The notes below the pieces were generated by a model. It worked only from the letters and a program-made list of their open reading frames with translations. It made no database searches and had not been told where the DNA came from. The position numbers and the translations under genes are program-made. Shown here piece after piece: positions 12,247 through 25,500 of a stretch of DNA of 64,000 nucleotides (its first letter is position 1; each line of letters begins with the position of its first letter). The stretch spans positions 19,264,954-19,328,953 of the forward strand of contig NC_064775.1 of the NCBI RefSeq assembly GCF_011397635.1, given 5' to 3'. The stretch comes from Epinephelus fuscoguttatus. Lineage: Eukaryota > Chordata > Actinopteri > Perciformes > Serranidae.

Positions 12247-15001
12247 ATGTTCAGGAAAACCACCTGGAGGAACATAGTCAGCAGTGCAGTGAGTTTCCAC
12301 CAGGACCAAGCCCTCACCACAACTATATTCTTCCTGAGGTCTTTCGGCCCGACAGGATTCCTGCTCAGAGAGGAGGGAGAGGCCAGGAACTTTAAGGTAA
12401 ATCTTAAATTCTTTGATTCAGGATGGATTTCTCAGACTCCACAAACCATGTTTTGTATTCTTACTCAAGCATGTTCTCTTGTTCATGTTGTTCAGGTGTT
12501 CTTGGGTGACCCACATACGTGCACTTGTCCTGTGTTCACCAGGGAGCAGGAGCTGTGCAAACACATCTGCTGGTATCAGTAATACACACACAAAAGATTC
12601 ACACACCCGAAGGTTTTTCAGGGTGTCTGCAGGCCTTAAAACGTCATAAAATGTCTTAAACTAGGCCTTAAAAGTAATTAAATGGTCTTAAATGTGAATT
12701 TCCAAGGTCTTCATTGCCACAAACATTTGATGTAATCTCATCGTTATTTTAATTTATTTTTGTCAAAATGAGTTCACATTTCTGATGTTACAAATCTTTA
12801 AACCTAGTGCTGTCTATTTACTTTATACTTACACTTACCTGGCCAGTTGTAGATGAACCTAAGTCACTCCAGTAATCATATTCCTACATAAAATCTACAA
12901 CTACACAGGACATATACTTCTTACCTTTATGCTGACCTGCAATGGTTAAAACATTATTGAACATTAAAATCAGTTTTTAATTTGGTTAAAAATTATTTTT
13001 GAAAAGGTCTTAAAAGGCATCAAATTTTGTGTCTGACACCTGTAGACTCCCTGTTTCTGCAAATAATATTCCATATGGTCCCTTTTTTAATTGTATATGT
13101 ACTACATGTGCAACATTGTGAGGTGAACACAGGCATTGTATTTATCCATAAGACTGGATAGTTTGTAGTATAGTTCAGGTGGGAAACTTTTCAGTGAAGT
13201 TTGTTGCAGTTGATCTGAAAAACAAGTACACAATGTGACATAATGTGGTAGACCCCTAGAGCAGTGGCTCTCAACCTGTGGAGTGGCCCCCCTGTGGGAA
13301 CATAGAGCCACTGCAGGTGGGGCATGGATGACCAGGGGAAAAATATGGAGTGAAACAAAGATAAATGAATATGATTTATGGAGCCAAAATAAATAAACAA
13401 GAGTTGGTGGCTGATATTGGCATGCTGAGAGAGAATAAGTACTCCATACGACACAAGGTAAATGAAAATGTTTTGATTCTACTCAGATCTTCGTCAGGTC
13501 AAAATGTTTGGACAGTTGAAATCACACCTATAGTTACACATACTGCACACCAATAGGCTAATGACAAGATCTATGGTGGCAGGTGAGGGTAACCATCTAA
13601 ACCACAATTGACAATCAACAGTTCAATAAATCACATAATAGTAATGCAAATGCCATTCTACAAAATATCATGATTCTGTTTTACTGATCTTTATTTCACT
13701 AAAATTGGTTGCTTTCCCAGTTATTGTTAATGATTGATAGAAAATTGTGGGGTGAGAGGCATGAACTTTTGTTGACTTTTGAACTGGGGCATGACAGAAA
13801 ACGTTTGAGAGTCACTGCCCTAAGGGTACTTTGGGGTACTGCAAGGGTTGCATGAGGTCTTTTAACATTAATCTAAAAAAAATTAGTCTTGCATAACTAG
13901 TAAAATAATTACACAATAATAAGTTAAATAAAAAAATATATAAATGTAAGTTTCTGACCAAATGTAAGTTTGATAAAATTTTATATTCAGTATTCCTAAT
14001 TTCTTTGTTTTTATTAATTGTTTTTTTTTTCAACAGCAGCTTATGTAACAAAACATAAATCCTGATAAACAGAATAATTTTACCTGCTGTTAAGATTTCT
14101 TCAAAATTTAAGAAATTTATAAGTAATATATAAGTGCCATGAAATATATGTCAGAGGAGACTTAAGAAAAAAAAACAGGATAGCAGTCAATGAGGTTTGC
14201 TAAAAAAAAAAAAAAAAAAACATCACTGGGTCTTCTTTAAGACACCTCACCAAAATCAGGTCGTAAGGATCTTGCGTATTTCACCCAGCTGGCCCAGGGT
14301 TTAATAAACATGTTTTTCTGGAGATGAAGAGAAAAAGTAGTCTTTTCCATAAGATGAATATCATTGAAAATATATGCTTTATGAAATTCTGTCCAGAAAG
14401 TCCTAATAACTGGACTCTCCCAGAAAGTATTCCCATGTTCAATGAGATTGTTAACTAAACTGTAGTAGTAAACTGTGGCAATAAAGCAATTATATTCACA
14501 TTGTTCACTGTTTGTTTCTACCAAAAATGTTTTGCATTGGTGAAGGTGCACTAAGCACCGAACAAATTGGGTCCGTAGTAGAAAGTATGACTTGTAAATA
14601 AGTTGGATTTACAGTGTTGTTTACTTTTTTGATCAGCTCTTACCTAATTTAAATTGAATTTTGTTACTTTTTTTTTTAGTGTATTTCATTGAGGTAAAAT
14701 TCTGACATGGCTGTTTTGCTATGACAACTTTGAATACTAATTCATTTTGACGTGTGGCAAAACTAAAACTAAAAACTTTACTCGTACTTGAACAAAGTAA
14801 ACCAAACTCAACTAAAATATATTTTAAAAACTCAGCTGATATCAAGGCCTACTAATGACAGATTTGTGTGTATGTATCATTAGTATTCACTTTTATATGA
14901 GCAATACTAACTCCAGAATAAACTTTTAATCTTTATCTTTATAGGGTTTTACTGCGGAAGTTCAGACTACCCAGAGAACATGAATGTAAGCTGCTTTGAA
15001 A

Positions 15002-15051
<50 letters not shown>

Positions 15052-18000
15052 TGTGAGGTTTCTAAGCCTGTCTTACATGGACATCACAATGCTGATTTAA
15101 TAGACTAGATTAAAAGACTTCACAAATTTCAGATTCTACACTGGCTGACACTTTGTAAAGTTTGTAGGCATTTTGAAAGTCCTGACCCACCCTTGTGCAT
15201 GTGCTGCTGCTGACATACAATGTTAAAAATAACTCTGCTCCAGATTCATTTCAGCATGGACTCGTGGAGAGACAGATCTTGGAGGTGCTCCATGGTTTAC
15301 ACCAAACCAAAGACAACCGGACGGAAAATGATCCCTCAGCTGCTTCTGAGACCCCGAGCCAAGCTGTCACTGACCCCGAGACTGGAAGTGTCTGCCGGAA
15401 AGCGATCCAAGTCCAGGATGTGTGTCCCATCTGTCAAGAGGAGCTGCTGGAGAAAAAACAGCCCGTGTCTTACTGCAGGTGTGTGGGCAGCTGAGTTTGG
15501 TCTGGGGTCGTGGTATCATGCTGTCATTGTTCCAGTACAGTTATGTTTCAGTATGATGTAAGATGTTCTAGTCAACTTTTGTTGAACTACTGGCCAGAAC
15601 ATGACCCCGTAAAGGATTATCCACCCCAGTGCAGCACATCCAGCTGTTGACATACAGAATGTTTAGCGGAAACCACCAGCACAGATTTTCGGATGTTGTA
15701 AAATTAGGTTCAGATCTCCTGATATTCACAGAGGAGGACATTTCATTCAAACAGAAAGATATGTGGTTTATTTGCAGCATTGTGCAGATAGATTTCCTGC
15801 TCTCTCATGTGCTGTCCTTGTCTGTTTCCAGGTTTGGTTGTGGCAATAATGTCCACATCTCTTGCATGAAGGTGTGGGCGGATCACCAGAGACTGTCAGA
15901 CAGGGAAGAAACAGTTAAGTGCCCTCTGTGCAGAGAGGACTTCAGCTCTTTGAAGTTTATTCAGGAACAGATGAAAAACGCAGCAAAGCTCTTCACTGCT
16001 GCCGAGAGAAAGAAGCCAGACAGACACCTGGGAGTTTCCTGTCATAGCTGCAGGGTCTGCCCTGTCATCGGCAAATGTTTCAAGTAAGCAAGAGGCAGTC
16101 TAATGCATATACCATAAGTAATCTGAGTACTGAACATTGAGCATTGTGCAGTTTCAATCACAGTATTCACATTGTAGTGTATTTTAAAGGAATAGTTCAC
16201 ATCCCAAATGATCATTTGTATATCAGTTACTCCCGTGTTGCTTTGAATTCATAAAGAAAACTTCTCACATGCCTCCACGGTAAGCCGAAAAGCCCAAAAA
16301 CAGGGAAATTTCTTCATGAATTGAAGTCATAGGAGTCCATGTTTAACAACAGCAAAACTATATCAAAACATCTTTTTACACGCTCTCTCTTGTGCAGTAT
16401 AATCCAAGTCTCATTTATCCAGTCTTATGCTCAGTACTTCCAAACAGACAAGTTGAGTTCCCCTTTACAAAGGGGAACTCAACTAAAAGTGAAGCTTACC
16501 TTTGCTCTCTTCAAAGCCAGATTCCATTGACAAAAACAGTAATTTTAGCTCTCTGAACATGGGGCTGCTACCGCTGCCTCCATCCGTTAGTGTTCTTGTG
16601 TTATTGTGTGACATTGGTGTTTTAAAGGGTTAGATGGATTCACCAAAGTCACACAATCACACAAACAAACTTAGTGTTTGAGGCAGTGGTAGACCTACTG
16701 TGCTACTGTGTTCAGGTAGGTAAAATTATTGTTTTTGTCAATGGAGTCTGGCTTTGAAGAGAGCATAGATAAGTTTCGCCGTTAGCTCAGTTTCCTGTCC
16801 GAAACGGGCTGTCTGTTTGGGAAGTATTGAGTATTCAACTAGATAAATGAGACTTGCATCATACTGCACGAGTTGTGTGAGAGTTTGTCAACAGATATTG
16901 TCAACAATTATTTTCATTATCGATTAAACTGCTGATTATTTTCACCATTAATTGATTAATCATATAGTCATTAAAATGTCTAAAAATTGTGAAAAGTACT
17001 CATTACAAATTTTCCAGAATGCCTCTTTTGTCCAACCAACAGTTGAAAACCTAAAGACTCTTCATTTACTATCATAAATGATACAGATAAGCAGCAAATT
17101 CTTATATTTAAGAAGCTGGGAACAACAAATGTTTGACATTTTTGCTTTAAAAATGTATGAAATGATTAGTCTATTATCAAAATAGTTGGCAATTGATTTT
17201 CTTTCAATCAAGTTATTAGTTAATTGACTAATTGTTGCACCTCTAGTATCAGTATAGTTTTGCATCTGTTTAACATTTTCTCAGTTTACTTTAGAGGCAC
17301 GTGAGAAAAACAGTTTTCCGTACAAATTCAGTGTAACGAGAGGTGAGTTACTGATATACAAATGCCATTTGGAGGGTCAAATATTCCTGTAAGTACATGT
17401 GTATATTATTTGTAATTTAAACTGAAATTTAGACTTAATGATGGTGAATAATCCAGTATACTGTAATTTCCTTGTCATGCTATGGTCCAATGTCATCTTA
17501 TATCCCTGTTATTGTCTTTTCAGATGCACAGTCTGCAGATATTTCTATCTATGTGAGGACTGCTCAAAGAAGGGCCAGCACCCACAGCATCCGTTTGCTT
17601 CACGGACAGTAAGCTATTCAGATCAGCTTTAAAATAATGCTTCTACTGCATCAGCTAAACTCCCACTTCAGGCAATAATGCCACATATTGTTTTAATATA
17701 CTGTAAATACTTAATGAAACTGGCCATTGTCAAGTGAAGTATCATAATTCTGTTGGTTGTAGTGATCAAGCTTTTCTGACAATATAACTGTAGATATAAG
17801 GGGTTAAATAAACCCACCTGATGAAAACAAAAACTCTGACTACACTTCAAACAGAAAAGGAGAGAAAAGTGGCACCTCGTGGCTGAGGAGCTGAGTGATG
17901 AACAAAGAGGTGTGACCTCACAGCCAGGAAATGGCAGGTGAGTTATTAAAGATATCCAGAAAACAAATTTATCTTTAGTATAAGATGGATGAATTCACTC

Positions 18001-19986
18001 TGAACACTGATGCTTTTCTGATGTAAAATACCTGAGACCTATCTAAGAATAATACTTCTTAGAATAATACTGCTGACACCGAAAATGGGACTCACACAGG
18101 CAGTACAAAATGTCTCTTGGTTTTAAGGAGAACTACTGCTTTTTATTGGTAATATGCTCATTTTCATGTCTTGCTTCTCAGCATCATCCCTGTAGCTGCA
18201 GACCCTCTACCTGAAAGTGTGTTGGAGTGTCTACCTACGGTCAGGGTGAGATCAGGGTCTCGGCTTCTGGATGAGGGACAGCAGTGTCGGATCTGTCTGC
18301 AGAACTTCAGCCTGGGCCAGCACGTCCGAACTCTGCCCTGCCTTCACAAGGTAAAACATTTCAAGTGTGCGTGCTCTCATTATTGTAACGTTTCTATAAT
18401 GCAAAATATTAAAAATCACATAATTAACAGCTCAGATCACACCACATAATTACAGGTTGTGTTTTAGTATGCCACAATATTAAAGGGACAGTTCACTCCA
18501 AAATGCATATTTTTCTTCCACTCCTCTGTTGTGAGCAGTTTCATGTAGTAACTTTTTTCTCTCTTTCAGAAGTACACCCATAACTGTGTCACTGCACAGA
18601 AAGAAGCGTGCATCTACTGATAGCTAGCTAACGTGAGTGATGTCATTAATGTTTACATCTCACACTGTCACAAGCATGAGCCTCTCATCCATAAGTAGAT
18701 GCACTCTTTCTTCTGCGCTGTGATACGGTTGGTGGGTATGGTTCAATAGAGGGAAAGTAGTTCCTACATGGAACTGCTCCCAGCAAGGTCTGTGGATTAT
18801 TAGCAAAAAGGGTCATGATTTCTGGAAAGAGACATTGCTGTTGAGTTTTTCAAATGTATTTTTGGTGTTTGAGCTCCACAAGCCAAGTACCATCTAGTTC
18901 CATGGAGACATCTCTCCAGCTGATATCTACAACACTCGATAACTCAAAAATTCTAGATTAAAAAATGTTATCACAGGTAAGAGGAAACATATGTATGTTT
19001 GATTTTGGGGTGAACTGTTCCTTTAAAATGTAAAAACAGTGGACAGAGCATGCAAGGAAATTGAAATTCACTTTATCTTAACCCCAGTAGTAAAAAAGTA
19101 TTGCATCTACTTACATTTAATCCAAATCCAACAGTCTATTTTTATTCTGAATCTGTGAAGTGCATCAGAAACCAAACTGCAAAAAAAAAATCATAATGGT
19201 TTTACCAGATGTAATACAAGAAAACCCCTCCTCTCACTCCCTTCTCCCCTCACATTTTCACACACACTTCAGTTTCACACTGACTGTGTGGACAGGATCC
19301 TACGGAAGTCCAATTCCTGCCCCTTGGATGGATATGTCATTTATGACTCCTTGACTTGGAGCTCCACAGAAAGGAAGACCTCCCCTCAGTCGGCCTCCTG
19401 CCTTTCCAGTGACTGTGCCAAACAACCAGAAAAAACCTTAAAGGACTTGTTTATTCCAGGAGTGGCACTGCAGGACAGGAACACTAAAGTTACTTCTTCA
19501 CACACTTTTCTTAACTTAGAGGTGCTAACAGACTCTTCAGTAACTTTTAACACACCACAAAAGTTAATAACTGACAGCTTTCAAGGCCTGTGCATAGCTA
19601 CAGACTCTATGGTGAAGGAAGGAAGAAGAGAGTTGCAGAGAACTCTTATTCCTGAAAGCAGCTCTGCTTGTGATCAGCTCAGTAAATCTGACTCAAGTGC
19701 ACATTCCTCAAAAAAGACAACAGTGAAACACAGCCCTGCTTCACCTAACAGGTGTGCTATGGCGGTAAAAATCAGGGAGCAACCACAGCTGGACCTTTTT
19801 GTCGGTTTACGGAGACCTGAGTCCAACCACAAAGCGACTGTGGCCTTTCCTGCCAGGCGAACTAGAGTGCAACTCAAAAGGACAGGCACAGTAACCATGA
19901 CGGATACAAACAACACACTCATTTCAGAGCTAAAAATGACTGGAGTCCTGATAAACACACAGCAACAGAGGAAGAAAAAGACTTAA
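12247..19986 (+). CDS. zswim2: E3 ubiquitin-protein ligase ZSWIM2
   Basis: RING-type ubiquitin ligase; in mammals testis-enriched and linked to apoptosis signalling (family knowledge). Coding exons: 12247-12396, 12496-12572, 14945-14985, 15244-15478, 15832-16083, 17524-17608, 17855-17937, 18182-18350 and 19273-19986. They sum to 1806 nt (601 aa plus stop), all borders are GT-AG and all phases agree. Domains in order: the N-terminal block FHQDQALTTT...GPTGFLLREE; a SWIM zinc finger with CTCPVF and CKHICW (about residues 59-75); a RING finger from CPICQEELLEKK to CPLCRED (about 150-205); a ZZ-type finger, CHSC...CFKCTVC...CEDC (about 235-275); a second RING-H2, CRICLQNFSLGQH...CPLDG (about 345-385); and a serine-rich tail containing DLFIPG. 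Human ZSWIM2 is 633 aa. The start is chosen because MFRKTTW aligns with the human N-terminus just before HQDQAL. Introns hold MITEs. A possible poly(A) signal is AATAAA near 20325. Confidence 0.95.
12619..13053. mobile_element. MITE (hAT-like) in zswim2 intron
   Basis: Terminal inverted repeats CAGGGTGTCTGCAGG at the left and CCTGTAGACTCCCTG at the right bound 435 bp. The subterminal regions are rich in GTCTTAAA-type motifs in inverted sense. This is a very common fish MITE layout. No clear target-site duplication remains. A right-end fragment of the same family lies at 24865-24915. Confidence 0.65.
14237..14551 (-). repeat. LINE ORF2 C-terminal relic, L1/Tx1-like
   Basis: A minus-strand frame of about 104 codons reads HGNTFWESPVIRTFWTEF and later INPWAS-like residues (KPWASW). 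This matches the HxFWxCPxIxxFWxxV block near the C-terminus of Tx1/L1-like reverse transcriptases. It is isolated in zswim2 intron 3 with no RT core nearby. Fragment only; the assignment is by pattern. Confidence 0.4.
15007..15050. repeat. (GT)n microsatellite
   Basis: About 22 GT dinucleotides begin 22 bp after the zswim2 exon ending at 14985. It sits close to the donor site and is probably length-polymorphic. Confidence 0.95.
16188..17388. mobile_element. TTAA-type foldback MITE with a nested second MITE
   Basis: The left end AGGAATAGTTCAC follows TTAA (16184-16187). The right end TCAAATATTCCT precedes GTAA (17389-17392), a decayed TTAA. Long internal arms are inverted: the ACTATATCAAAACATC ... 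GTGCAGTATAATCC block of the left arm reappears as its complement at about 16845-16900 and 17255-17275. A stretch from about 16898 to 17250 interrupts the right arm. It carries ATTATCGATTAA-type and CAATTGATTTTC/AATTGTTGCACCTCTAG motifs, typical of another abundant fish MITE. Two decayed relatives of the outer element are at 31005-31770 and 42596-43110. Confidence 0.7.
18484..19022. mobile_element. TTAA-flanked MITE in zswim2 intron 8
   Basis: A 539-bp element is bounded by TTAA at 18480-18483 and 19023-19026, with inverted ends AGGGACAGTTCACTCC and GGGGTGAACTGTTCCT. There is no coding frame. TTAA target sites are used by piggyBac and Kolobok transposons; I cannot decide which supplied the transposase. 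Confidence 0.85.
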
Positions 19987-20039
19987 ATGCTCCTGTTAAA
20001 GGGTTACAGGTTTTATTCAACCTGGACCCTATTTCACAT

Positions 20040-20880
20040 GTTTTCTGTCAAGAGCCCCATTCCCACTGAGCAGTCCAGTATGGTACATTTCAGATTGGTT
20101 CACTTTTTTCCATTTCCACTGTGAAAAGTTGTGAATGGTACCGATGGAACCGATCTGTACAGATCTGGTACTAAAAGGTGGAGCTGTGAACACTGCAGTC
20201 TGTTGATTGGTCAATAGCGGATGGTCATTGTGCTCATGGCTGAGTTGTGGCTGGTTTTGAGGTTTATGTAACCACTGTTAATACTGTGGAGAGTTTTGCA
20301 TATGTTAGTAAACTGTAACTATAAAATAAAAGGATGTTTTGCTGCCTCTTGCATTGGCTTGGGTCGGAGAAAAAATAATTTTTTGTTGTGTTTATGTCAA
20401 TTAATTTCAACCAGATCATGTGAACTGCATATATTCCAGTCCTCACTTCTAGAAAAAAATCCATTGGGGAGCATCGTTCCTGTGGGCTACAGCAACACCA
20501 AACACCTGCTCTTGCCTTAGAAGGACTAAATGCACAAACCCACTATTTTTAAACATCCCATAGAGAGAGACTGTCACTGTAGCCCGTTTTTTTTTTTTTT
20601 CTGAAAAGTTCGGCCTGCATCCTCATTCTGTGGACGATAATTGAGGTGGAGACTTTCCTCTGTGTCACCTCTGATGAGAAAATATAGCAGGTGCGGACGG
20701 AGCAGTGAGTGACAATGACCCTGCCCACATTTAAGGGTAGTGTTTACAGTGAAAACGCTGAGGTCTAGGTACCATGTCTGAAGGGTGACTTTTGGTTCCA
20801 AAGGTACAATACTGAAAGTGTTTGTATTGAGAGAAGGGGCTGCAAAAAAAAAAAAAACAGGCTGCAATGTAATCCTTGGG
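20040..20880. repeat. probable MITE with GGTACC-rich inner repeats
   Basis: Downstream of the zswim2 stop. The segment contains opposed motifs such as TTTCCACTGTGAAAA, GAATGGTACCGATGGAACC and, near the other end, AGGTACCATG and GGTTCCAAAGGTAC. This pattern is common to a dispersed fish MITE family. The ends and target duplication were not found. A plausible zswim2 poly(A) signal (AATAAA, near 20325) falls inside it. Confidence 0.35.
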
Positions 20881-20949
20881 GGCAACTGAGCATTGTCAAT
20901 ATACATCCACTAAAACTGTTTTTGTCACTGACAGGCTCAGATTGTTATT

Positions 20950-21410
20950 CTAAGTGTCTGACAACATGATGTAAAAGATCCCTACACAGATAGACCTTTT
21001 ATTAAAGAGTATGATCATTGTTGTTTAACCAGAAACAGCCCTGAGATTGCCATCGCCAAATCCACCAGACTTCATTTAAATAAACAGTAATTTTATCAGC
21101 GTAAAACACATTTTATTCAAAGTCGACAGAAACAAAATCAAACTCACGAAAGTCAGTTTGGTTCATCTTTCCACTGTTCCAACAATCAGCAACTCTGGTT
21201 TGAGTCAAATAAACCCTTAATTCACCCAGTTAGATGTGAAAATATGCTGGCTCTTTACACACTAAAATTAGTCTTTTTTTAAATGGAGTCTGGTGGATTT
21301 GGTGATGGCGACTTTAGATCTATCTCTGGTTAAACTAAAGGGTTCTTACTCTTTAACAAAAAGGTCTAAATCTGAAGGGATCATTTTCATAATGTTATCA
21401 GACACTTAAG
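20950..21410. mobile_element. foldback element (long inverted repeat)
   Basis: The left arm, about 20950-21077, is the reverse complement of 21281-21410 with scattered mismatches. The outer ends are CTAAGTGTCTGAC and GTCAGACACTTAAG; the inner ends are CCACCAGACTTCATTT and AAATGGAGTCTGGTGG. The loop of about 200 bp has no reading frame. The arms would form a hairpin of roughly 125-130 bp. No flanking target-site duplication was clear. Confidence 0.75.
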
Positions 21411-21414
21411 CCCA

Positions 21415-22560
21415 GTTCTAACTAAAGATTTGCGACGAGAGGAAACTGTTCTAGAACATTGAAGAGAAAAGTTGCAGTTGTGAACTGGCTGGTCTGATCT
21501 TAACTCAAGCCAGCTGATGGTGTCACCTGCAATTCAGCTGGTCAAATCTCCAGCAGCTTGTCTTAGAACGTAAAGCTCATCACCTGTTTCAACAACCAAT
21601 GGGCTTGTGGTGAAGTCCGCTGGTCAAGTCAAAATGACCACAAAATTGGAAAATCTACAAAATAAAATATTTTAAAAAGTCAAAATGACCGCAGGTGGCA
21701 TGTTCACTTGCTGCAGTAGGTGCTCCATCCCCACAGAACCCTGTTTCTGTCCTCACGGTGTGCCAGTGTTGGATGGTGGGTAGCTGCTGCTGCTCACTGT
21801 GTGTGCTTATGCCTCCCTCCCTCACATACACACACACATTCTCAGTAACTGATTAATTGGTGCTGGTTATTTATATTATTATGGCGTATTTTTTATGAAT
21901 ACAGTCAATCTGATGCTTGTTTCATTTCTGTTTTTTGGTGTTCCATCACTACTACAAATGCAACTGTAGCGTGTATGTCACTATCACTATCCTCATTCAT
22001 ATTTTCAGCAGCTACAAATTATATTCAGCCACAAAATAAACCTGAAAAGCTGCAAATCAGAACAGAAGTAGAGAGAGTTGTTGCATGGAGATGATACACA
22101 GTCTCATCTAATTGCACTGGTGTGAACTGGCAGAATATTTTAGAGTGTTGCAGAATGGCGCATTGCTAGTTGCCTGTGTCAACTCATCTCATCACAAACA
22201 GGTCTTTAGAAAAACAACCTGAGCCTGTCAGTGGCAACAACACTTTTAGTGGACTTACTTTGACGTTGACGTTACAATTCAGCCAGTTTCATGGCTGCCA
22301 GCAGCTGCCAGAAAAAAAAAAAAAAAGGTTGTCTCCATTATTTACTACTACTATTTACTATTTACTCAAAAACATAAGAAAGTGGGGTCCAGTTTGGAAA
22401 ATGCTTAAGTTACCCTTTAATACAGCAGAAGAAATCAATAAAGCATGTATGTGTCACACTTTATTCAAAAAGATGTCAATCTGAAATATTATTTTTTGTC
22501 ATTTTATCAACATTAAATATCTACATAATCAAATATTTAAAAAAAAAAAAAAGTTGAAAA
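21415..22560. other. intergenic, no gene seen
   Basis: AT-rich DNA between the convergent zswim2 and fam171b genes. Apart from a poly(A) run at 22312-22326 and A-rich DNA at 22540-22580, I see no exon with splice sites and no recognisable repeat end. Confidence 0.5.
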
Positions 22561-22599
22561 AGAAAAGAAAAAAAGCTTCTGAACAATAATTGGTATCAA

Positions 22600-25500
22600 G
22601 TTAAGTTTATTAATTTAGTGCACAAAAAGGCAAGACTAGTATTACTACCATCATTACAGAGGTAAACACAAACGGTGGAACAAACAAGAAACAAAAGCCC
22701 ATGAGGTTCAATGACTAGACACAAAAGGAGCACACTATCAAACACATTAAAATCAATACAGATACATTCAGCAAAATCACTCTGAAACGGGAGTGGTATT
22801 GGGCTTGATTTGCTTGTCAGGAATTATCAGCACAAAGTGTTCACAAACTACTTCTCAAGTTGCTGTCTAAGCTGGGGTGTACTGTGTCTTCAAGCTGATG
22901 ACGAGCGGGAGAAAGTAGTTTCATTTGTAAGCATACCGAAAGGTTAAGTGCTGAACTTGTTGCTACATTTAAAATTACAAAGCTCGGGCTTGTTGTGCAC
23001 TCCCTTTAAAAGACACAGGCTAACCTAAAAAAAAATATTAATATATCTCGTATGACTCTGGTTCAAAAACCGTGTCATTCGACCATTACACTGACACACC
23101 TCTCAGACTTTTAGATGAAAGAAAAACAGCACAAAATAAGTTAAATCACAGCCACACGATACATAAAATGTTGCTTTGCTATATACAGACAAAGAAGATA
23201 TGAATGGAGCTGCAGAATGGAGCTTTCTACATACAAAGTGACCTCATCAGGGAAAAAATTTACAGTATGACGGAAGACTAAATATGGCAAAACTGTTGCT
23301 GCAAAGCTTCCATTTCAATTTATGGTAAATACTGCTAGTAAAACTGTGTTGTGGTATTCTTGGTGAAGGTTTTGCCAGACTTTATCTTGGATGGGCAATG
23401 ATGTCAGTATTGGTATTGTTGCCATTGCTGTTGTGGTATTTACACTCTCAAGATTTGGTAGGTTTGTGGGAATGCTGTGTAACAATTGGGGACATATAAA
23501 GTTATGTTTTATTTGACTTAAGACAAAAGCTGATGTCAATAAGTAGAGGACAGATGTGAAAGGTTAGATATATACTACTTAAAACCAAAGTTAAACCAAA
23601 GTGTAGAAAATTTTGACCTGATGATGGAAATATTGAGGGATCATGATGAAAATTGTTGTTGAAACATTTGACAAAAACCACAAATGTTGACGTCATGGTG
23701 GCATTTGTGGAAAAAGGATCACCATAATTGGAACAATTTATTTTCTGGGCACCCTGAATGTCTACAAAATTTAATTTTAAAACTTTCAGTTGAAAAATTA
23801 GTAGAACACCATCCTTCTTTCTTAAATAATAGCAAAACAACAACATATAGAAAGTAATTTTTATGGTGAGGAAGCAAATATATTTTAAGGCTATTTCAAA
23901 TCTGTTTTTTGACATTCAGAGTTTGTACTGAGGTTTTCCAGAAGCTTTGAATGTCTGTTGTCATATTTTATAATGTCATCACCCTAAGAAAAATCCTTTT
24001 ACAAAATCCTTCATTTGTACAAAGTGATTCATCTCATTTGATGGGTAAGTTTTTTTTTTAAATTTATGGTACAGTTAGCTTGTTGCTAGACCACCCTGTT
24101 AATACAGGTGCGTGCCTCCAGCAGCGGAAGCCAGTAAAAATGTTGTTTTTGAAAGGCTAAATGCTAGCAAATATGGACTGAAGTAGAATATTTTGTCAGA
24201 TAAAAACATATTTGGAATTTTCAAAATGATCACATCTTCCTTTTGTAAAAAAAAAAAAAAAAAAAAAAAAGCCATTTGGACTTAACGCAGGGTGGCCGCG
24301 GATCCTTTACAGTCTTATTTACTTTACTAACTTTACCTTAACCTCTATTAAATTAAATTCAGATTGACTGGGTCTTAATTTTTTTTTGTCACATCACTGA
24401 TATAATTTTTGGTGTTGCTGCTATAGGAAACATAATTTTAACAAGAGGGAAATACTATTAGATGGGGCACCAGACTTACACAACACCTGTATGTGTGCAA
24501 CACCCCTACTTTTGCCCCCTCAATGCACTTATGTAATGAGTCTGCATCATTAAACTACGACCTTTCAAGCAATGGGAAAATGCAAGTAAAAGGGCAAAAA
24601 GCTCAAAAGAATACTCATGATTAAATCCAGTGCCCTGAAATGTTTACAAGGTAAACTATACCGTATGTCAAAGGTGTTTCAAATGTAAAATGGGAATCAG
24701 GGTGGTGGAAATTGCACATGCAGAGCTGTAAGCACAGAAAGTATCATCAGGTCTGATTCTGAACTGCTATCAATGTGTTTACATGGACAGTATATTTTTG
24801 CTTTTAGTGTGTATTTACATCGCAAGTTTAGTCTTAAATTTCATTTTAAGTGGCATTAAAAAGGTCTTAAAAGTCTTAAATTTAACTTGTTTATACCTGT
24901 AGACACCCTGTAACAAGTTTAAAATGACTCGGAAACAATCGTACGCAGCCACCACTGGAATTTAATTTGACAAATAGTACAACACTAATAGTACAACACT
25001 AATAGTACAAGTGTAGCCTAATCTTTATCAGCAACTGTGCTGAAATACTGGGTGTAAACAAAATGATTGGACATACAAACAGAAAGAAGCTGCACAGTAT
25101 TCAAATGTAGATGTGGAATTGTAACGTCAATGTTATGAATGAACAGCCTTATATGTTTTTGTCAAGGTACTAAGAGGCTTGGTAATACAGGTTGTGAAAG
25201 GCACCAAATTAATGTTGTAAAGAAAATAATTACAAGGTAATTCACTGTATGTGATTAAAAGAAAATAATGCATTTTGGGGCTAAAGACAAGGTTTTGGCC
25301 TCCTTAATATTGCAAATATATATCAAATAGTTCGCTCACACCTGTACACTTACAATATTTTAAACAGCATTCCTCCAACCAATCAGCATTTACTCCTTTT
25401 TAATGCTGTGTTCACATGAAATCAGACAGACGGTAGACAGCAGGTGGACAACATGTTCTAGGCGGCACAGGAAAAACAAGGAGTCTCACAGAATGGCAGG

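Noticed and set aside
15220-15561. 113-codon frame overlapping zswim2 exon 5
   Set aside because: A shadow of the true frame, which encodes the RING start CPICQEELLEKK and splices in phase.
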